Positions 7,788 to 16,725 of a stretch of 64,000 nucleotides of DNA are shown in pieces. Positions within the stretch are counted from its first letter, which is position 1; every line of letters begins with the position of its first letter. Below the pieces are notes generated by a model that had not been told where the DNA came from, made no database searches, and was given only the letters and a program-made list of their open reading frames with translations. The stretch comes from UTCHB3 sp002050155 (lineage in GTDB: Bacteria > Bacteroidota > Ignavibacteria > Ignavibacteriales > Ignavibacteriaceae): positions 3,224,001-3,288,000 of the forward strand of contig CP129491.1 in the NCBI GenBank assembly GCA_030584105.1. Direction: 5' to 3'. Made by a program: the position numbers and the translations under genes.

Positions 7788-9851
7788 CTAAAAATTATTC
7801 CTCCACATTTTTTTCGTATCGTAAGGGGCGGGGTCCCCACCGAGATATTTGTGGAACCACTCCAAATGTGCGTTATAATATAAGGGCATTCGTGTTAAAT
7901 GCTGGGGCCAGTGGCTTGCGTCTTCCAAAATCACTAAGCGGGAGTCAATCCCCATTTTCTGAAGTGCAGTAAAATACTCCAAACTTTGGGTGTACGACAC
8001 TCTGAAATCAATAGTTCCTGTGACGATCAGCGTTGGTGTTCTGAAATCTTTCACATACTCTGAAGGGCTTTGAGTTCTGTAAAGGTCTGAAGTCCAGGGG
8101 GTGCCTTTTAAATCCCACTCGGGGAACCAAAGTTCTTCGGTAGAACCGTAGAACGAGGTCAGATTATAAATCCCCATCATAGAAGCAAAGCACTTAAAGC
8201 GGGTAGTTTTTGCCTGCAGCCAGTTCACCATATATCCGCCGAACGACCATCCCATAGCGCCAATTCTTGCCGTATCGACATAGGGGAGTGATTCAATATA
8301 ATCTGCCACATGGTGGATATCCTGCACAACTTTTCCTGTCCAGTCACCGGAAATGGCGGCTGTGTAATCCTGTCCGTAGCCGGTTGAGCCGTGCGGATTT
8401 GGCATAACCAAAATGTAGCCGTATCCGGCGTAAAGTTGGTTATCGCCCCGGTAAGCATCCGCCCACTGGCTTTGAGGACCGCCATGGATATTGATAACTA
8501 CGGGGTATTTTTTAGCGGAATCGAACCCGTGTGGTTTCACTATCAGAACCTCCATTTTTTTTGAGTTTGCACCTTCAATGTAGTGGTGCTCAACGGGTCT
8601 GAAATCGACTTCATCGGTTAGTTCTTTGTTGTGGAATGTAAGTTGAGTTTCGGTGTTTGTGGTAAGATCGAACGAATAAATTTCAGCAGGCAGGTGGTTT
8701 AATCTGTAGTTGTAATAAATTTTTTTACCGTCACCTGAAATATCAAATCCGCCGAGAGTTCTTTTTGGTAAAATTTCTTCAATTTTCCGGGTCTCGATGT
8801 TGATACGGAACAAAGGCATGTAGCTTGCCACTTCGCCGATGAAATAGATATGTTTTGAGTCGGGCGCCCATTTAATATCGTCCACCCAGTTATCGAAAGC
8901 TTCTGAAATCACCGTAATTTTCCCGGTGGCAAACTCATAAAGCGCAATTCTGAACCTGTCGGATTCGTAGCCGGGAATCACCTGCATTCTGTAGGCGAGC
9001 CATTTCCCGTCGGGTGAAACTGCGGGTTGCCCATCCCATGCTTTGTTTTGTTTGGTTAAATTTTTTAGGTTTTCGCCGTCCAGGTCAACCATCCAAAGGT
9101 CGGAATTGGTGGTTGATGCAATATCTTTCTCTCTGTTTGAGGCAAAAATCACAGCTTTTGAATCGCCTGAAAAGGTGAAATAGCCGGCACCACCAAGCGA
9201 GAAGACCGGCGAGTGATATTTACTGGGTGTAACATCGGTTAGTTTTTTTGTCTCGAGGTTATAAACAAAAATATGTGACCAAAGATCGTCTTCATACTCA
9301 TCCCAGTGGCGAACGAAGAGTTTGTCAGCAAGATGTGCCGAGATGGTTCCTTGATAGGTTTTTCTGAAGGTTACTTCGTTGCACTCATCATCTGCCCGGC
9401 ACTCGTCATATACTTTTGCGGTGAAAGCAAGCTTTTTTCCGTCAGGTGATACTATCAGGTTATTCACCCCCATAGCGAACTCAAAAAGAAGAGTAACCTT
9501 CCCGGTTTTAAGATTGAAACGGTTCACGGATTGTTTTTTATATCTTTTCCACACGAAGAAATAAGATTCCCCATCGGGAGCAAAAACGGGGTTAACCCAT
9601 GGTTGGAGTGCTCCGGCAACAACGGTATCTTCTCCGGTTTGCAGATTGATGGCGTTTAGCCTTGTACCGGAGTTGCTCGGGTTGAAGCTGTAATCCGTGT
9701 AGTTGTACAGCAACACATCCCCTTTGCTCGATACAACCGGTGCGCCGACACTTTTAACTCTGTATATATCGTCGAGTGTGAAAGCGCGTTTTTGCGAGAG
9801 GAGCGGAAAGGCTATGAAAAGTAATAACAGAAGATAAGTCAATTTTTTCAT
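7788..9851 (-). CDS. S9 family prolyl oligopeptidase-type dipeptidyl/acyl aminopeptidase
   Basis: 687 residues with a signal peptide (ending near LLSQ, residue 20), so periplasmic or surface. Residues about 25-420 form a beta-propeller with WD40-like PD40 repeats (SPDGKKLAF, SPDGKWLAY, SGDGKKIYY). The alpha/beta hydrolase domain has the oxyanion segment HGGPQSQW (near 456), nucleophile in GWSFGGYM (near 535), Asp in GTIDFRV (near 610) and His in DASHWP (near 645). The family cleaves short peptides. With the S46 enzyme and oligoendopeptidase F it suggests a peptide-using lifestyle. Single gene, divergent from the CopZ-like gene. Confidence 0.93.
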   Translation of the reverse strand: MKKLTYLLLLLFIAFPLLSQKRAFTLDDIYRVKSVGAPVVSSKGDVLLYNYTDYSFNPSNSGTRLNAINLQTGEDTVVAGALQPWVNPVFAPDGESYFFVWKRYKKQSVNRFNLKTGKVTLLFEFAMGVNNLIVSPDGKKLAFTAKVYDECRADDECNEVTFRKTYQGTISAHLADKLFVRHWDEYEDDLWSHIFVYNLETKKLTDVTPSKYHSPVFSLGGAGYFTFSGDSKAVIFASNREKDIASTTNSDLWMVDLDGENLKNLTKQNKAWDGQPAVSPDGKWLAYRMQVIPGYESDRFRIALYEFATGKITVISEAFDNWVDDIKWAPDSKHIYFIGEVASYMPLFRINIETRKIEEILPKRTLGGFDISGDGKKIYYNYRLNHLPAEIYSFDLTTNTETQLTFHNKELTDEVDFRPVEHHYIEGANSKKMEVLIVKPHGFDSAKKYPVVINIHGGPQSQWADAYRGDNQLYAGYGYILVMPNPHGSTGYGQDYTAAISGDWTGKVVQDIHHVADYIESLPYVDTARIGAMGWSFGGYMVNWLQAKTTRFKCFASMMGIYNLTSFYGSTEELWFPEWDLKGTPWTSDLYRTQSPSEYVKDFRTPTLIVTGTIDFRVSYTQSLEYFTALQKMGIDSRLVILEDASHWPQHLTRMPLYYNAHLEWFHKYLGGDPAPYDTKKMWRNNF

Positions 9852-9930
9852 GTAAATTACGGGTTGTTAAATAAATAATTATCAAAAAATCAAAACAAAA
9901 ATAAGCATTTAGGCTTAATCAGGAACAATT

Positions 9931-10149
9931 ATGAAAACGATAAAACTTAAGATTGACGGGATGAGCTGCCAACACTGCGTGAAAGCTGTTGAAGTGGAGC
10001 TTTCGGAACTTCATGTTAATGTACTTGGTGTTCAGATAGGAAGTGCTGAGGTGCGTTTTGACTCAGCCAAAGTAAAGCAAAGCGATATTGAAGACGCTGT
10101 TAAAAATGCGGGTTATTCCGTAGTTTCAGTTGAAGAGGTTGAAGGGTAG
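9931..10149 (+). CDS. copZ: Heavy-metal-associated (HMA) copper chaperone, CopZ-like
   Basis: 72 residues, a single ferredoxin-like HMA domain with the metal site GMSCQHC at residues 11-17. Such proteins carry Cu(I) in the cytoplasm and hand it to copper P-type ATPases. A partial copper-type ATPase lies at the far end of the window, but the two are not in one operon. The symbol is by analogy. Confidence 0.85.
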   Translation: MKTIKLKIDGMSCQHCVKAVEVELSELHVNVLGVQIGSAEVRFDSAKVKQSDIEDAVKNAGYSVVSVEEVEG

Positions 10150-10239
10150 CCCGGGTTGGGGTTTACGCTTTTTGCCGTTTTTCTTTCTGTTTTGTGGAAG
10201 GAAAGCGGGGATGAGTTACGGTTTGGAGTTTTTGGGTTT

Positions 10240-10438
10240 GGTTGTTTTGAAATGTTAGTTCCCATGTGTATGGTTATGGAAAAAAGCGAGCAACTTTTTG
10301 GTGCAAAACAGGAATGAGTAAGGACTTGAAGTATTTTGTGAGTGGTTGTGCTGAAAAGTTAACTCGCCTGCGTGTGGTTACGAAAAAAAATGAGCAACTG
10401 TTTGGTACAGTAGGTGTTTTTGGAGTATTTTGTGAATA
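10240..10438 (+). repeat. Diverged ~95-100-bp direct repeat ending at the start site of the next gene
   Basis: Copy A about 10240-10342, copy B about 10344-10438. Matching segments include GGTTGT-CTGAAA, GTGTGGTTA, GAGCAACT-TTTGGT and AGTATTTTGTGA. Copy B contains the GGAG and GTG start of the following gene; copy A contains the equivalent AAGTATTTTGTG without a gene. Confidence 0.75.
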
Positions 10439-11955
10439 AATCGGATCAGTTTAAGAAGTTATTGCCGTTTTTCCCGGTTGTAGTTTTAACTTTTGTGCTT
10501 TTTTACGGCAGCGGATATGCCCAAACGAGGGAAGATTTTGTTGCCGGTTTTTTGGACAGGCTGCTCAGAAATCCGGCTGCACTTCGCTCTTATGTTGATA
10601 AAGAGTCTTTGGAACGCTCCGGGCGGTTTGGAATTGAATATTCCGATGTTACCGATAAAATTCTTGCCGATACCGAAATTCCGCGCAGAACACGGGATTC
10701 CATTCTGCGCGGGCACACTGAGATGTTTCACAAAATCGAGAATCTGCCCGAGAGGTTCTACCGTGTGGAGGTTACAATTCCTTCAATTAATTATCGAAAA
10801 TATTTTTATTTTGAAGATTTTAAGCTGATTGCGCCCTCCAAATATTTAACCTCCTACTGGACTGTTCGTGAAACGGGGTGGTTTCTCTTTTTTGTGAGGG
10901 AGAAGAACAGTTTCAACTCTTATACCGGGTATCAGTTAGAGCGGGCGATGAACGGGATTATGTCGCTGCTTGAGTACACGGATGAGGAGCGGGCAGAGTT
11001 AAAGCGGAAAAAACTGATTTATATAGTCGCTCTTAATGAACAAAATGTGGGGGAATTTACCGGTGTTGAAAGTAAGGGTGCTTTTTTGCCGGCGTGGGAT
11101 GAAATGGTTACATGCACGCCCTTTAATTTGACAGTTTTAGCGGAACAGTTGTTGCGTTTTAAATTGAAGCGGATGGCTCTTCATTCGCCGAAGGTATTTG
11201 AGGAGGGGTTTGAGGGTACGCTCGGCGGTATGCCCCCAAGAAGCTCAGGTTTAACCGCAAGACTTGGCTGGTTTGTGCAGCAACAGGGTTATCTGGATAT
11301 TGCAGACTTGGGGAAAGACAGCATTTGGAGTGAGACTGACCGCTCTTTTTCCTATCCGTTAGCGGCGGCTTACAACCATTTTCTGATAAACAAACTGGGA
11401 ATTAAAGATTATCTGAGAATATTTTGGCGTTATAATTCGCCTGATTCAACTTTTTTAGATACTTCTTACGATAGTTTTGATTCTGTTTATTCGGTTAACG
11501 GATTGCCGTTTGCTGATGAGTTTCGTAATGAAGCAGCAGGGAAAGTATTTGAAAAAAATATTTTAACGGAGGATTTGAGTATCCCTACGGATTCGCTTCC
11601 GTTGTTGTTTGACGGCGAAAAAGTCCGGGTTTACGATGCCGGTGAGTATTTGTGGTTTCATACCTTAGGGGGTTCTTTTGCTCTGACCGAAACACCGGGC
11701 ATAAATGACTACAAAAGCAGACTGTTCAAAGAGTTGCAACCTAACCGTGTTTATCAGGGTGAGAAATATTTAATACAAGTTTCAAGGGAAGATATAGTAA
11801 TATACAACCTCTATTCCGATAAAATAATCGACGCCCACTACCGCTTTATCGACAAAACCCCAGTTGCCGGTGTCAGCGAGATCTACCGCTTCCGGGTGAA
11901 AAAATCCCTCTTCGAAGAAAACTTCAATGAGCTTAAGGCAGTGCAGTTTTTTTGA
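10432..11955 (+). CDS. Exported hypothetical protein (507 aa)
   Basis: GTG at 10432 is preferred: GGAG lies 6 nt upstream and the product then begins with a clean signal peptide (MNKSDQFKKLL, hydrophobic core, cleavage near GYAQ). A GTG at 10414 would add six residues. The mature part has no motif I can name; a central region (about 190-330) with long helices, followed by AAAYNHFLINKLG, resembles gluzincin peptidase-MA-like proteins that have lost the zinc motif, but no HExxH is visible. The C-terminal third looks beta-rich. Monocistronic. Confidence 0.7.
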   Translation: MNKSDQFKKLLPFFPVVVLTFVLFYGSGYAQTREDFVAGFLDRLLRNPAALRSYVDKESLERSGRFGIEYSDVTDKILADTEIPRRTRDSILRGHTEMFHKIENLPERFYRVEVTIPSINYRKYFYFEDFKLIAPSKYLTSYWTVRETGWFLFFVREKNSFNSYTGYQLERAMNGIMSLLEYTDEERAELKRKKLIYIVALNEQNVGEFTGVESKGAFLPAWDEMVTCTPFNLTVLAEQLLRFKLKRMALHSPKVFEEGFEGTLGGMPPRSSGLTARLGWFVQQQGYLDIADLGKDSIWSETDRSFSYPLAAAYNHFLINKLGIKDYLRIFWRYNSPDSTFLDTSYDSFDSVYSVNGLPFADEFRNEAAGKVFEKNILTEDLSIPTDSLPLLFDGEKVRVYDAGEYLWFHTLGGSFALTETPGINDYKSRLFKELQPNRVYQGEKYLIQVSREDIVIYNLYSDKIIDAHYRFIDKTPVAGVSEIYRFRVKKSLFEENFNELKAVQFF

Positions 11956-12169
11956 GTTTTTTAAATTCTCATCTATTTAAGTATTGTTTAATATTCAAAA
12001 ATAATATAGCTTTGTTATTGGGATATAGTTTACCGGCATAACGCCGGATATTTCACCTCATTTATAACAAAATATGCACTATTTTTAATTCGGATCACTA
12101 ACAGAAAACTCATTAGATATTATTGGGTTGATCTATTTACACCAAACATAAAAACTATTAAAGGTAAAT

Positions 12170-13012
12170 ATGGCAAAAGGTAGAAAAGAAAAGGATTTTT
12201 ACAAATATATAATAGTCAATAATAAAGCCAAAATAACGCACTCGGACTATTATAAATCCCCAGCAAAGGCTTTTTTGGAATATACAGTGCTCGCACATGC
12301 TGCAGTCGAATATTGTATAAATAATTTCCCAAGAACTAAACATGCTCGATTTAATTCTGCAGGTGAAGCGAACCTTCGCCAAATTATTACCGCCTTTTTA
12401 CCTGCTGTGATGGGACATTTTGAAACATATCAAAAAATGTTGTTTGCAGGTGTTTTTGATTTTACTATCCATTTAAAATTTTTTGATGTGAGGGATTTTT
12501 TTAAAAGGCTTGAAAAACAAAATTTTGCTGTTGATGGTGGGATATTAGCAGCATACAGAGGAGAAAATGTAACTTCTGTGGGCGTTATTTTAGCTGATAA
12601 TCTTCCGGGGTGGCATAATCCGGTAATTGTTAATAACTACTTTAAAGCATTTGGTTTTTCAATAAATTTTTTCGATAAAGATGCCGGCGATAAACTAAAA
12701 ATTCTATGGCAATTAAGACATTCAATTGTACACACCGGTTCAACTTTGACTCTTCCCGATTCGTATAAGGTACCAGAATTAAAAAGGTTTAGTGAAAAGA
12801 ATTTTACTTTTGACAATAGATTTATAAGTGAAGTGGCAAGAAAGTTTCATCCTCTGGTTGATAATTCTACTAAAAGGATTGAAGAAAGTTTTCGAAAAAC
12901 TATGAAAGACTCGTTAGAACCGGGAGTATTAGATAAAATCAATAAATTTTTTACAGTTGAATCACCAAATAATTCATGGTTTAATCGATCTTCTGAATTA
13001 GATGTACAATGA
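12170..13012 (+). CDS. HEPN-domain protein with RX4H motif
   Basis: 280 residues, no signal peptide or TM. The segment WQLRHSIVHTGS gives the R-x4-H motif (R183, H188) of the HEPN fold, in the sequence style of the RiboL-PSP/MAE_28990 groups (long helices before, LRHSIVH, then a strand-poor tail). Catalytic HEPN proteins are RNases in toxin-antitoxin, abortive-infection and CRISPR systems; others are RNA-binding only. The gene is clearly more AT-rich than its neighbours, has AT-rich flanks and no operon partner: there is no nucleotidyltransferase (MNT) or other antitoxin-like ORF beside it. Probably acquired. RNase function is inference from the motif. Confidence 0.65.
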   Translation: MAKGRKEKDFYKYIIVNNKAKITHSDYYKSPAKAFLEYTVLAHAAVEYCINNFPRTKHARFNSAGEANLRQIITAFLPAVMGHFETYQKMLFAGVFDFTIHLKFFDVRDFFKRLEKQNFAVDGGILAAYRGENVTSVGVILADNLPGWHNPVIVNNYFKAFGFSINFFDKDAGDKLKILWQLRHSIVHTGSTLTLPDSYKVPELKRFSEKNFTFDNRFISEVARKFHPLVDNSTKRIEESFRKTMKDSLEPGVLDKINKFFTVESPNNSWFNRSSELDVQ

Positions 13013-13221
13013 TTGTCTAAACTGTGTGAAGTAAAAATAAGTGTTTCCCTTGTTTGGTACATCTAAAAATGAGATGCTGCAATTACTTTCAGATAGATGT
13101 CTATTACACATAATAGTACTAATCTTGTGTTTGACAGTATTGAGAGCATTCTAAATTTGTTTGTCAAAAAAACAACTGGTACTTATGCCAAATAGTAATT
13201 TGAGTTGAAAACGAATCCTTA

Positions 13222-13833
13222 CTATTTCGTAGTTTTCAGAGTTAGGCGGCGGTATTTTACTAAGTTGCCGATGCCTCTGAATTTATCTTCGTAAACTTTT
13301 CCTGTGTGTTCAAATTCGTCTAAGTTTTTTTCTGTTAGTTTATCGAAGAATTTTTCGCTGATAATGATGTTGTTAGGTCCACTTCTGTTCAACAAACGGG
13401 AAGTAAGATCGATATCCAGGCCGTAGTAATCGAGGCGGTTTTGGATGAAACTTATCGGGTAAATATTCGAACAGTGGTGCACGGCAGCTTTTGTTTGCAG
13501 TACTAAATCGGGGTATTTATCGAGGAAGATGGTCATTCCGGTATATAACAGTTCTAAAATTCTGTCATAGTTTTCATCATCCATCGAGGCATCGGGGATG
13601 AAAATCATAAGTTCGTCACCGATTATTTTGACGAGGTTATTGTTGAAGATGGGGGAGATTTCCGCAATGGGTCTTAATGTGTTATAAAGCCGTATTATCC
13701 ATTGCTGGTAACTGCGATATTTAATTTCGGTGGAATTGACTACATCGACAAAAATGCAGACGCCCGAAATTGTTTCCAGTTTTTTAAAACTTCTTTCGGA
13801 AATCTCCAATTTACTATTTTTATAAAAAATCAT
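13222..13833 (-). CDS. Class III nucleotidyl cyclase-homology domain protein
   Basis: About 203 residues from ATG 13833, which has GGAAG 7 nt upstream; an ATG six codons earlier lacks a site. The class III cyclase fold is visible: FVDVVNSTE with the first metal Asp, KIIGDELMIFIPDA with the second metal Asp, and GLDIDLTSRLLNRSGPNNII, where the transition-state Arg is present but the usual Asn is Asp. It ends in RGIGNLVKYR, as in many stand-alone homology domains. It may make cAMP or be a degenerate regulator. Stand-alone, between the HEPN gene and the phage-derived block. Confidence 0.75.
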   Translation of the reverse strand: MIFYKNSKLEISERSFKKLETISGVCIFVDVVNSTEIKYRSYQQWIIRLYNTLRPIAEISPIFNNNLVKIIGDELMIFIPDASMDDENYDRILELLYTGMTIFLDKYPDLVLQTKAAVHHCSNIYPISFIQNRLDYYGLDIDLTSRLLNRSGPNNIIISEKFFDKLTEKNLDEFEHTGKVYEDKFRGIGNLVKYRRLTLKTTK

Positions 13834-13851
13834 ACGAAAACTTCCATGCAC

Positions 13852-14708
13852 TATTTTCTTTATGATTCCATTTAATAATTAAGCAGAAAGAATTGTCGCA
13901 ACAGAAAAAATTCCATTAAATGGAGAAAAGAACACCTTCAAACAGTAAGAATCAATTTTATAGACTTCTGTGAAGAAAGAAAAGATTCATTCAAAACGCT
14001 TTAACATCTCCTATACCGGCATTAATCAGCCGTTGAACGCAAAGTTGTTACAAATTGCAGCGTTAAAATTTCATCTTTATTTCTTAAGTCCGGTTAAAAA
14101 GAGGGGGTGTATATCCCCGAAAAAATTCACAACTTATAGTTAATGCTTAGATCTCACGGTTTTTAATTAATGCCAAAAATTGAAAGAGATTAATAAATGC
14201 CAAAAATTGAAAACGAATAGTTAATGCCAAAAATTGAAAGAGAATAAGTACATTAAATTGTCTCTTTTTAACGCCTTCCCAAAAATACAACAATTTCCGG
14301 GATAAACCAATAAAAAAATCAAAAAAGTGATTAATAACACTTTTTGCGGACTGATTAAGTTAATCAGGTGGCGGAGATTCTTCAAAAAATACTACAGACG
14401 AAAAAAACTCAATTTAGTTGTTAATGCTTTTCCGTACAGAGATGCACCTTAGGTAACAGACTTACACATGTAAACTATTCCACTTGAGGGGGAAAAGCAA
14501 CATCACTAATTTTGCAGCGTAAAAGTTCGAAAGAAAAACAACACGGTTCGCACTATTAAAAAAAGCGGAATCAAAATCCGGAGGTATTTTTTAAGCATAA
14601 AAATTGAAGAAACGCATAATGAAGAAAAGCATTATGGAAAGTTTTTCGATATTAAAAAGCAACAAAAAGCAGAACGAAAATTAAACAGAGCACAAGTTTG
14701 GGGAAAAG
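13852..14708. other. 857-nt AT-rich non-coding region upstream of the capsid block
   Basis: Both strands are broken by stops with no frame that looks like portal, terminase or protease remnants. It contains a three-copy 27-bp repeat (14170-14250) and, just before the first capsid-block gene, GGGGA 7 nt from ATG 14709. This is where a podovirus would carry terminase and portal genes; none is seen. Confidence 0.7.
14170..14250 (+). repeat. Three 27-bp units, each a tiny ATG...stop frame
   Basis: ATGCCAAAAATTGAAA at 14170, 14197 and 14224, period exactly 27. Copies 1 and 3 continue with GAGA-TTAA or GAGAATAA, copy 2 with ACGAATAG, so each reads as MPKIE plus a few residues and a stop. Unit ends vary slightly. 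Confidence 0.85.
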
Positions 14709-15116
14709 ATGAACGAAGAAGAAATGAAACAAATTTTTGATGAGTTAATAAAAGCTGCTTCTGAGGCACGGGCTGAAGAGATTCGGGCGGATATTGACTC
14801 TACATTCGGGGCGGAAGACGCTTCGAACCTATTGATGGGGTGGGAGAAAGAAAATCCCGGTTACTTCGAAGTGCTGGCGAACGACCCCCCGGCTTTGGCA
14901 AATCAGTTGAAAAAATTCCGGCAAACAACCGAACTTCGCTCTGAATTGGAAAAAATGAGAAAAGAAACGGGGGAAGAAATCATAAAAAAAGTTAAAAACA
15001 CACTGAAAAAAGTCGAAAAACTGCGCGCACCGGTTGAAACAGGTAACAGAAGCCGGAACACCGGCACGGGAGACACACGGCTTTTAAGAAATATTATCAA
15101 TTCATTAACCAATTAA
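14709..15116 (+). CDS. Probable phage scaffolding protein
   Basis: 135 residues, acidic and helical with a coiled-coil-prone central stretch (about 65-110, with many Lys/Glu), and a short basic/Asn-rich tail. No enzymatic motif. Its place immediately before the major capsid gene, its size and its composition are those of a podovirus scaffolding protein; sequence alone would not prove it. GGGGA precedes the ATG. The last codons and stop lie in a 33-bp tandem duplication. Confidence 0.6.
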   Translation: MNEEEMKQIFDELIKAASEARAEEIRADIDSTFGAEDASNLLMGWEKENPGYFEVLANDPPALANQLKKFRQTTELRSELEKMRKETGEEIIKKVKNTLKKVEKLRAPVETGNRSRNTGTGDTRLLRNIINSLTN

Positions 15117-15150
15117 ATAAGAAATATTATCAATTCATTAACCAATTAAA
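15085..15150 (+). repeat. 33-bp tandem duplication including the scaffold-like gene's stop
   Basis: Identical copies 15085-15117 and 15118-15150. Copy 1 encodes the C-terminal residues and TAA; copy 2 is the spacer before the capsid gene and leads into its GAGG ribosome site. Confidence 0.95.
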
Positions 15151-15159
15151 GAGGAAAAA

Positions 15160-16350
15160 ATGGCTTACGATTCAATCACACAGGGGGTGGTTTCTTCCAA
15201 CAATATGAACGCTGCAAATGCAGTGCCGGATGTGGAGAAGATACTTTATCTGATGAAACCCTACCAAACACCACTTATGCAGTATCTCTGGTTTTCCGGC
15301 AGAAAAAGCAAGGAGGTTACAAGTCCTTTCGCAAAATTTTCATGGTTCGAGAGTGAACTATATCCGCACCAAACTGCAACAAAAATGCCGATCGACACAA
15401 CCGGGTCGCCGGCTATATTGTCGTTGAATAGTTCGAATTGTGTTAACATCGGAATATTCAATTTAGACGACATCGTACTGATAGAAGAGACGGATCAGAT
15501 GGCGTTCGTACAGTCAAAATCTAATTCGTTGGTGCAGCTTGGTGCGATAGACGGCACTTCATCGTTATCATCATTGGAAGGGGAAAGCGTATATCTGAAA
15601 ATCATTGGTTCGCGGAACACTGAATATTCAGGAGTAAGAGCTGCAGTAAGCGTAAAAGAAACGGAGAAGTTCAATTACCTGAATATTTTCAGTGAAAGTG
15701 TAGCCACAACGGTCAGGCACCAGGCGGGTGAAAGTTATACGGATGGTGTTGACCATGCAGCACTTGTAGCAAAAAAAATTGAAGAGATGAAACTTCAGGC
15801 AGAGCGCTACTTCTTGTTTGCGCCCAATCAGGGGTACGCAACTTCGGGGAACTACAGAACCACCTGGGGGCACGGCTTTTTAGGAAGGATTCAGACGAAT
15901 GTAAATTCATACTCTCCGAGCCTTACCGAGGAGATTTTTGATGATCATTTAAGGAGCGTTTTTGAGAAAGGTTCCAACAGAAAAATCCATTTATGCGGAA
16001 GCGGTCAGTTAACTGAGATAAACAAGTTCGTTAAGGAAAGATATGAGTTAAACCCAAACCCGGTTGTATCAATCTACGGGGTTAATGTCAGGGAATATCT
16101 TACACCCTTCGGAACTGTTGACATAATCTGGAATCCGGTGATGGACGGCAAATTCACAGATTACGGTTTCACAATCGATGCTGAAAAGATCAGACTTCGT
16201 TATATGGCGAATGATAAGAAGGGAAGCCGTCGGTTCAGAATAGAAGAGGGGGTAGAAACACCCGGAGTTGACGGAACCACTACGAAGATACTGATGGATC
16301 TCGGAATCGAAATCCACAACGAAGAATGTCACGGCATACTTAAGAAATAG
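15160..16350 (+). CDS. Phage major capsid protein, SU10/DUF5309 type
   Basis: 396 residues. The pattern of the SU10-type (DUF5309) major capsid family is visible: an N-terminal arm with VEKILYLMKPYQTPLMQYLW, a central AERYFLFAPNQGY and GHGFLGRIQTNV segment, IHLCGSGQLTEINKF, and a C-terminal DIIWNPVM...GFTIDAEKIRLRYM segment. The HK97-like fold is implied by the family. It is full length with no breaks. It would form the shell of a virus-like particle, assembled on the upstream scaffold. GAGGA 6 nt before the ATG suggests strong translation. Confidence 0.85.
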   Translation: MAYDSITQGVVSSNNMNAANAVPDVEKILYLMKPYQTPLMQYLWFSGRKSKEVTSPFAKFSWFESELYPHQTATKMPIDTTGSPAILSLNSSNCVNIGIFNLDDIVLIEETDQMAFVQSKSNSLVQLGAIDGTSSLSSLEGESVYLKIIGSRNTEYSGVRAAVSVKETEKFNYLNIFSESVATTVRHQAGESYTDGVDHAALVAKKIEEMKLQAERYFLFAPNQGYATSGNYRTTWGHGFLGRIQTNVNSYSPSLTEEIFDDHLRSVFEKGSNRKIHLCGSGQLTEINKFVKERYELNPNPVVSIYGVNVREYLTPFGTVDIIWNPVMDGKFTDYGFTIDAEKIRLRYMANDKKGSRRFRIEEGVETPGVDGTTTKILMDLGIEIHNEECHGILKK

Positions 16351-16359
16351 GAGTTGTGG

Positions 16360-16725
16360 ATGAAATTCATATCAAAGTATCGCCGGTATTCTATAACACT
16401 ACAGGGGCAGAAATTTGCCTTCACGCCGGAGGAAGCAGCGGGAGTTTACACCACTTCCGATCAGGCTGAAATAGCGCTCTTAAGGGAAGCCGCAGCATTC
16501 GGACGCGACTACCACCAAATCGAAGGTTCAGCGGGTAGCACACCGAAAAAGGCAACCGAATATTACGGAAAAGAAGGCGGAGAAAATTCAGGTTCAGCGG
16601 GTAGCACACCGAAAAGGGCAACCGCTGAAAGAGTTACGGGAGAAACAGACGCCGGTTCAAATTCATCCGTAATAAACAAAGGCACGGGTGAAACCAAACC
16701 GATAATCAGAGGAAAGAAAAAATGA
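16360..16725 (+). CDS. Small phage structural protein of unknown role, repeat-containing tail
   Basis: About 121 residues from ATG 16360 (AGGAG at good spacing; an in-frame TTG at 16354 is too close to it). The first 50 residues form a compact domain (LQGQKFAFTPEEAAGVYTT, then EIALLREAAAFG) like the small head-associated proteins that follow capsid genes. The rest is low-complexity Gly/Ser/Thr/Lys with a duplicated GSAGSTPKKAT element (nucleotides 16525-16557 and 16591-16623). Its TGA overlaps the next ATG (ATGA). Confidence 0.55.
   Translation: MKFISKYRRYSITLQGQKFAFTPEEAAGVYTTSDQAEIALLREAAAFGRDYHQIEGSAGSTPKKATEYYGKEGGENSGSAGSTPKRATAERVTGETDAGSNSSVINKGTGETKPIIRGKKK
16525..16623 (+). repeat. 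33-bp in-frame direct repeat, offset 66 bp
   Basis: Copies 16525-16557 and 16591-16623 with one mismatch, both within the coding sequence of the small structural gene and both in frame. Confidence 0.95.
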
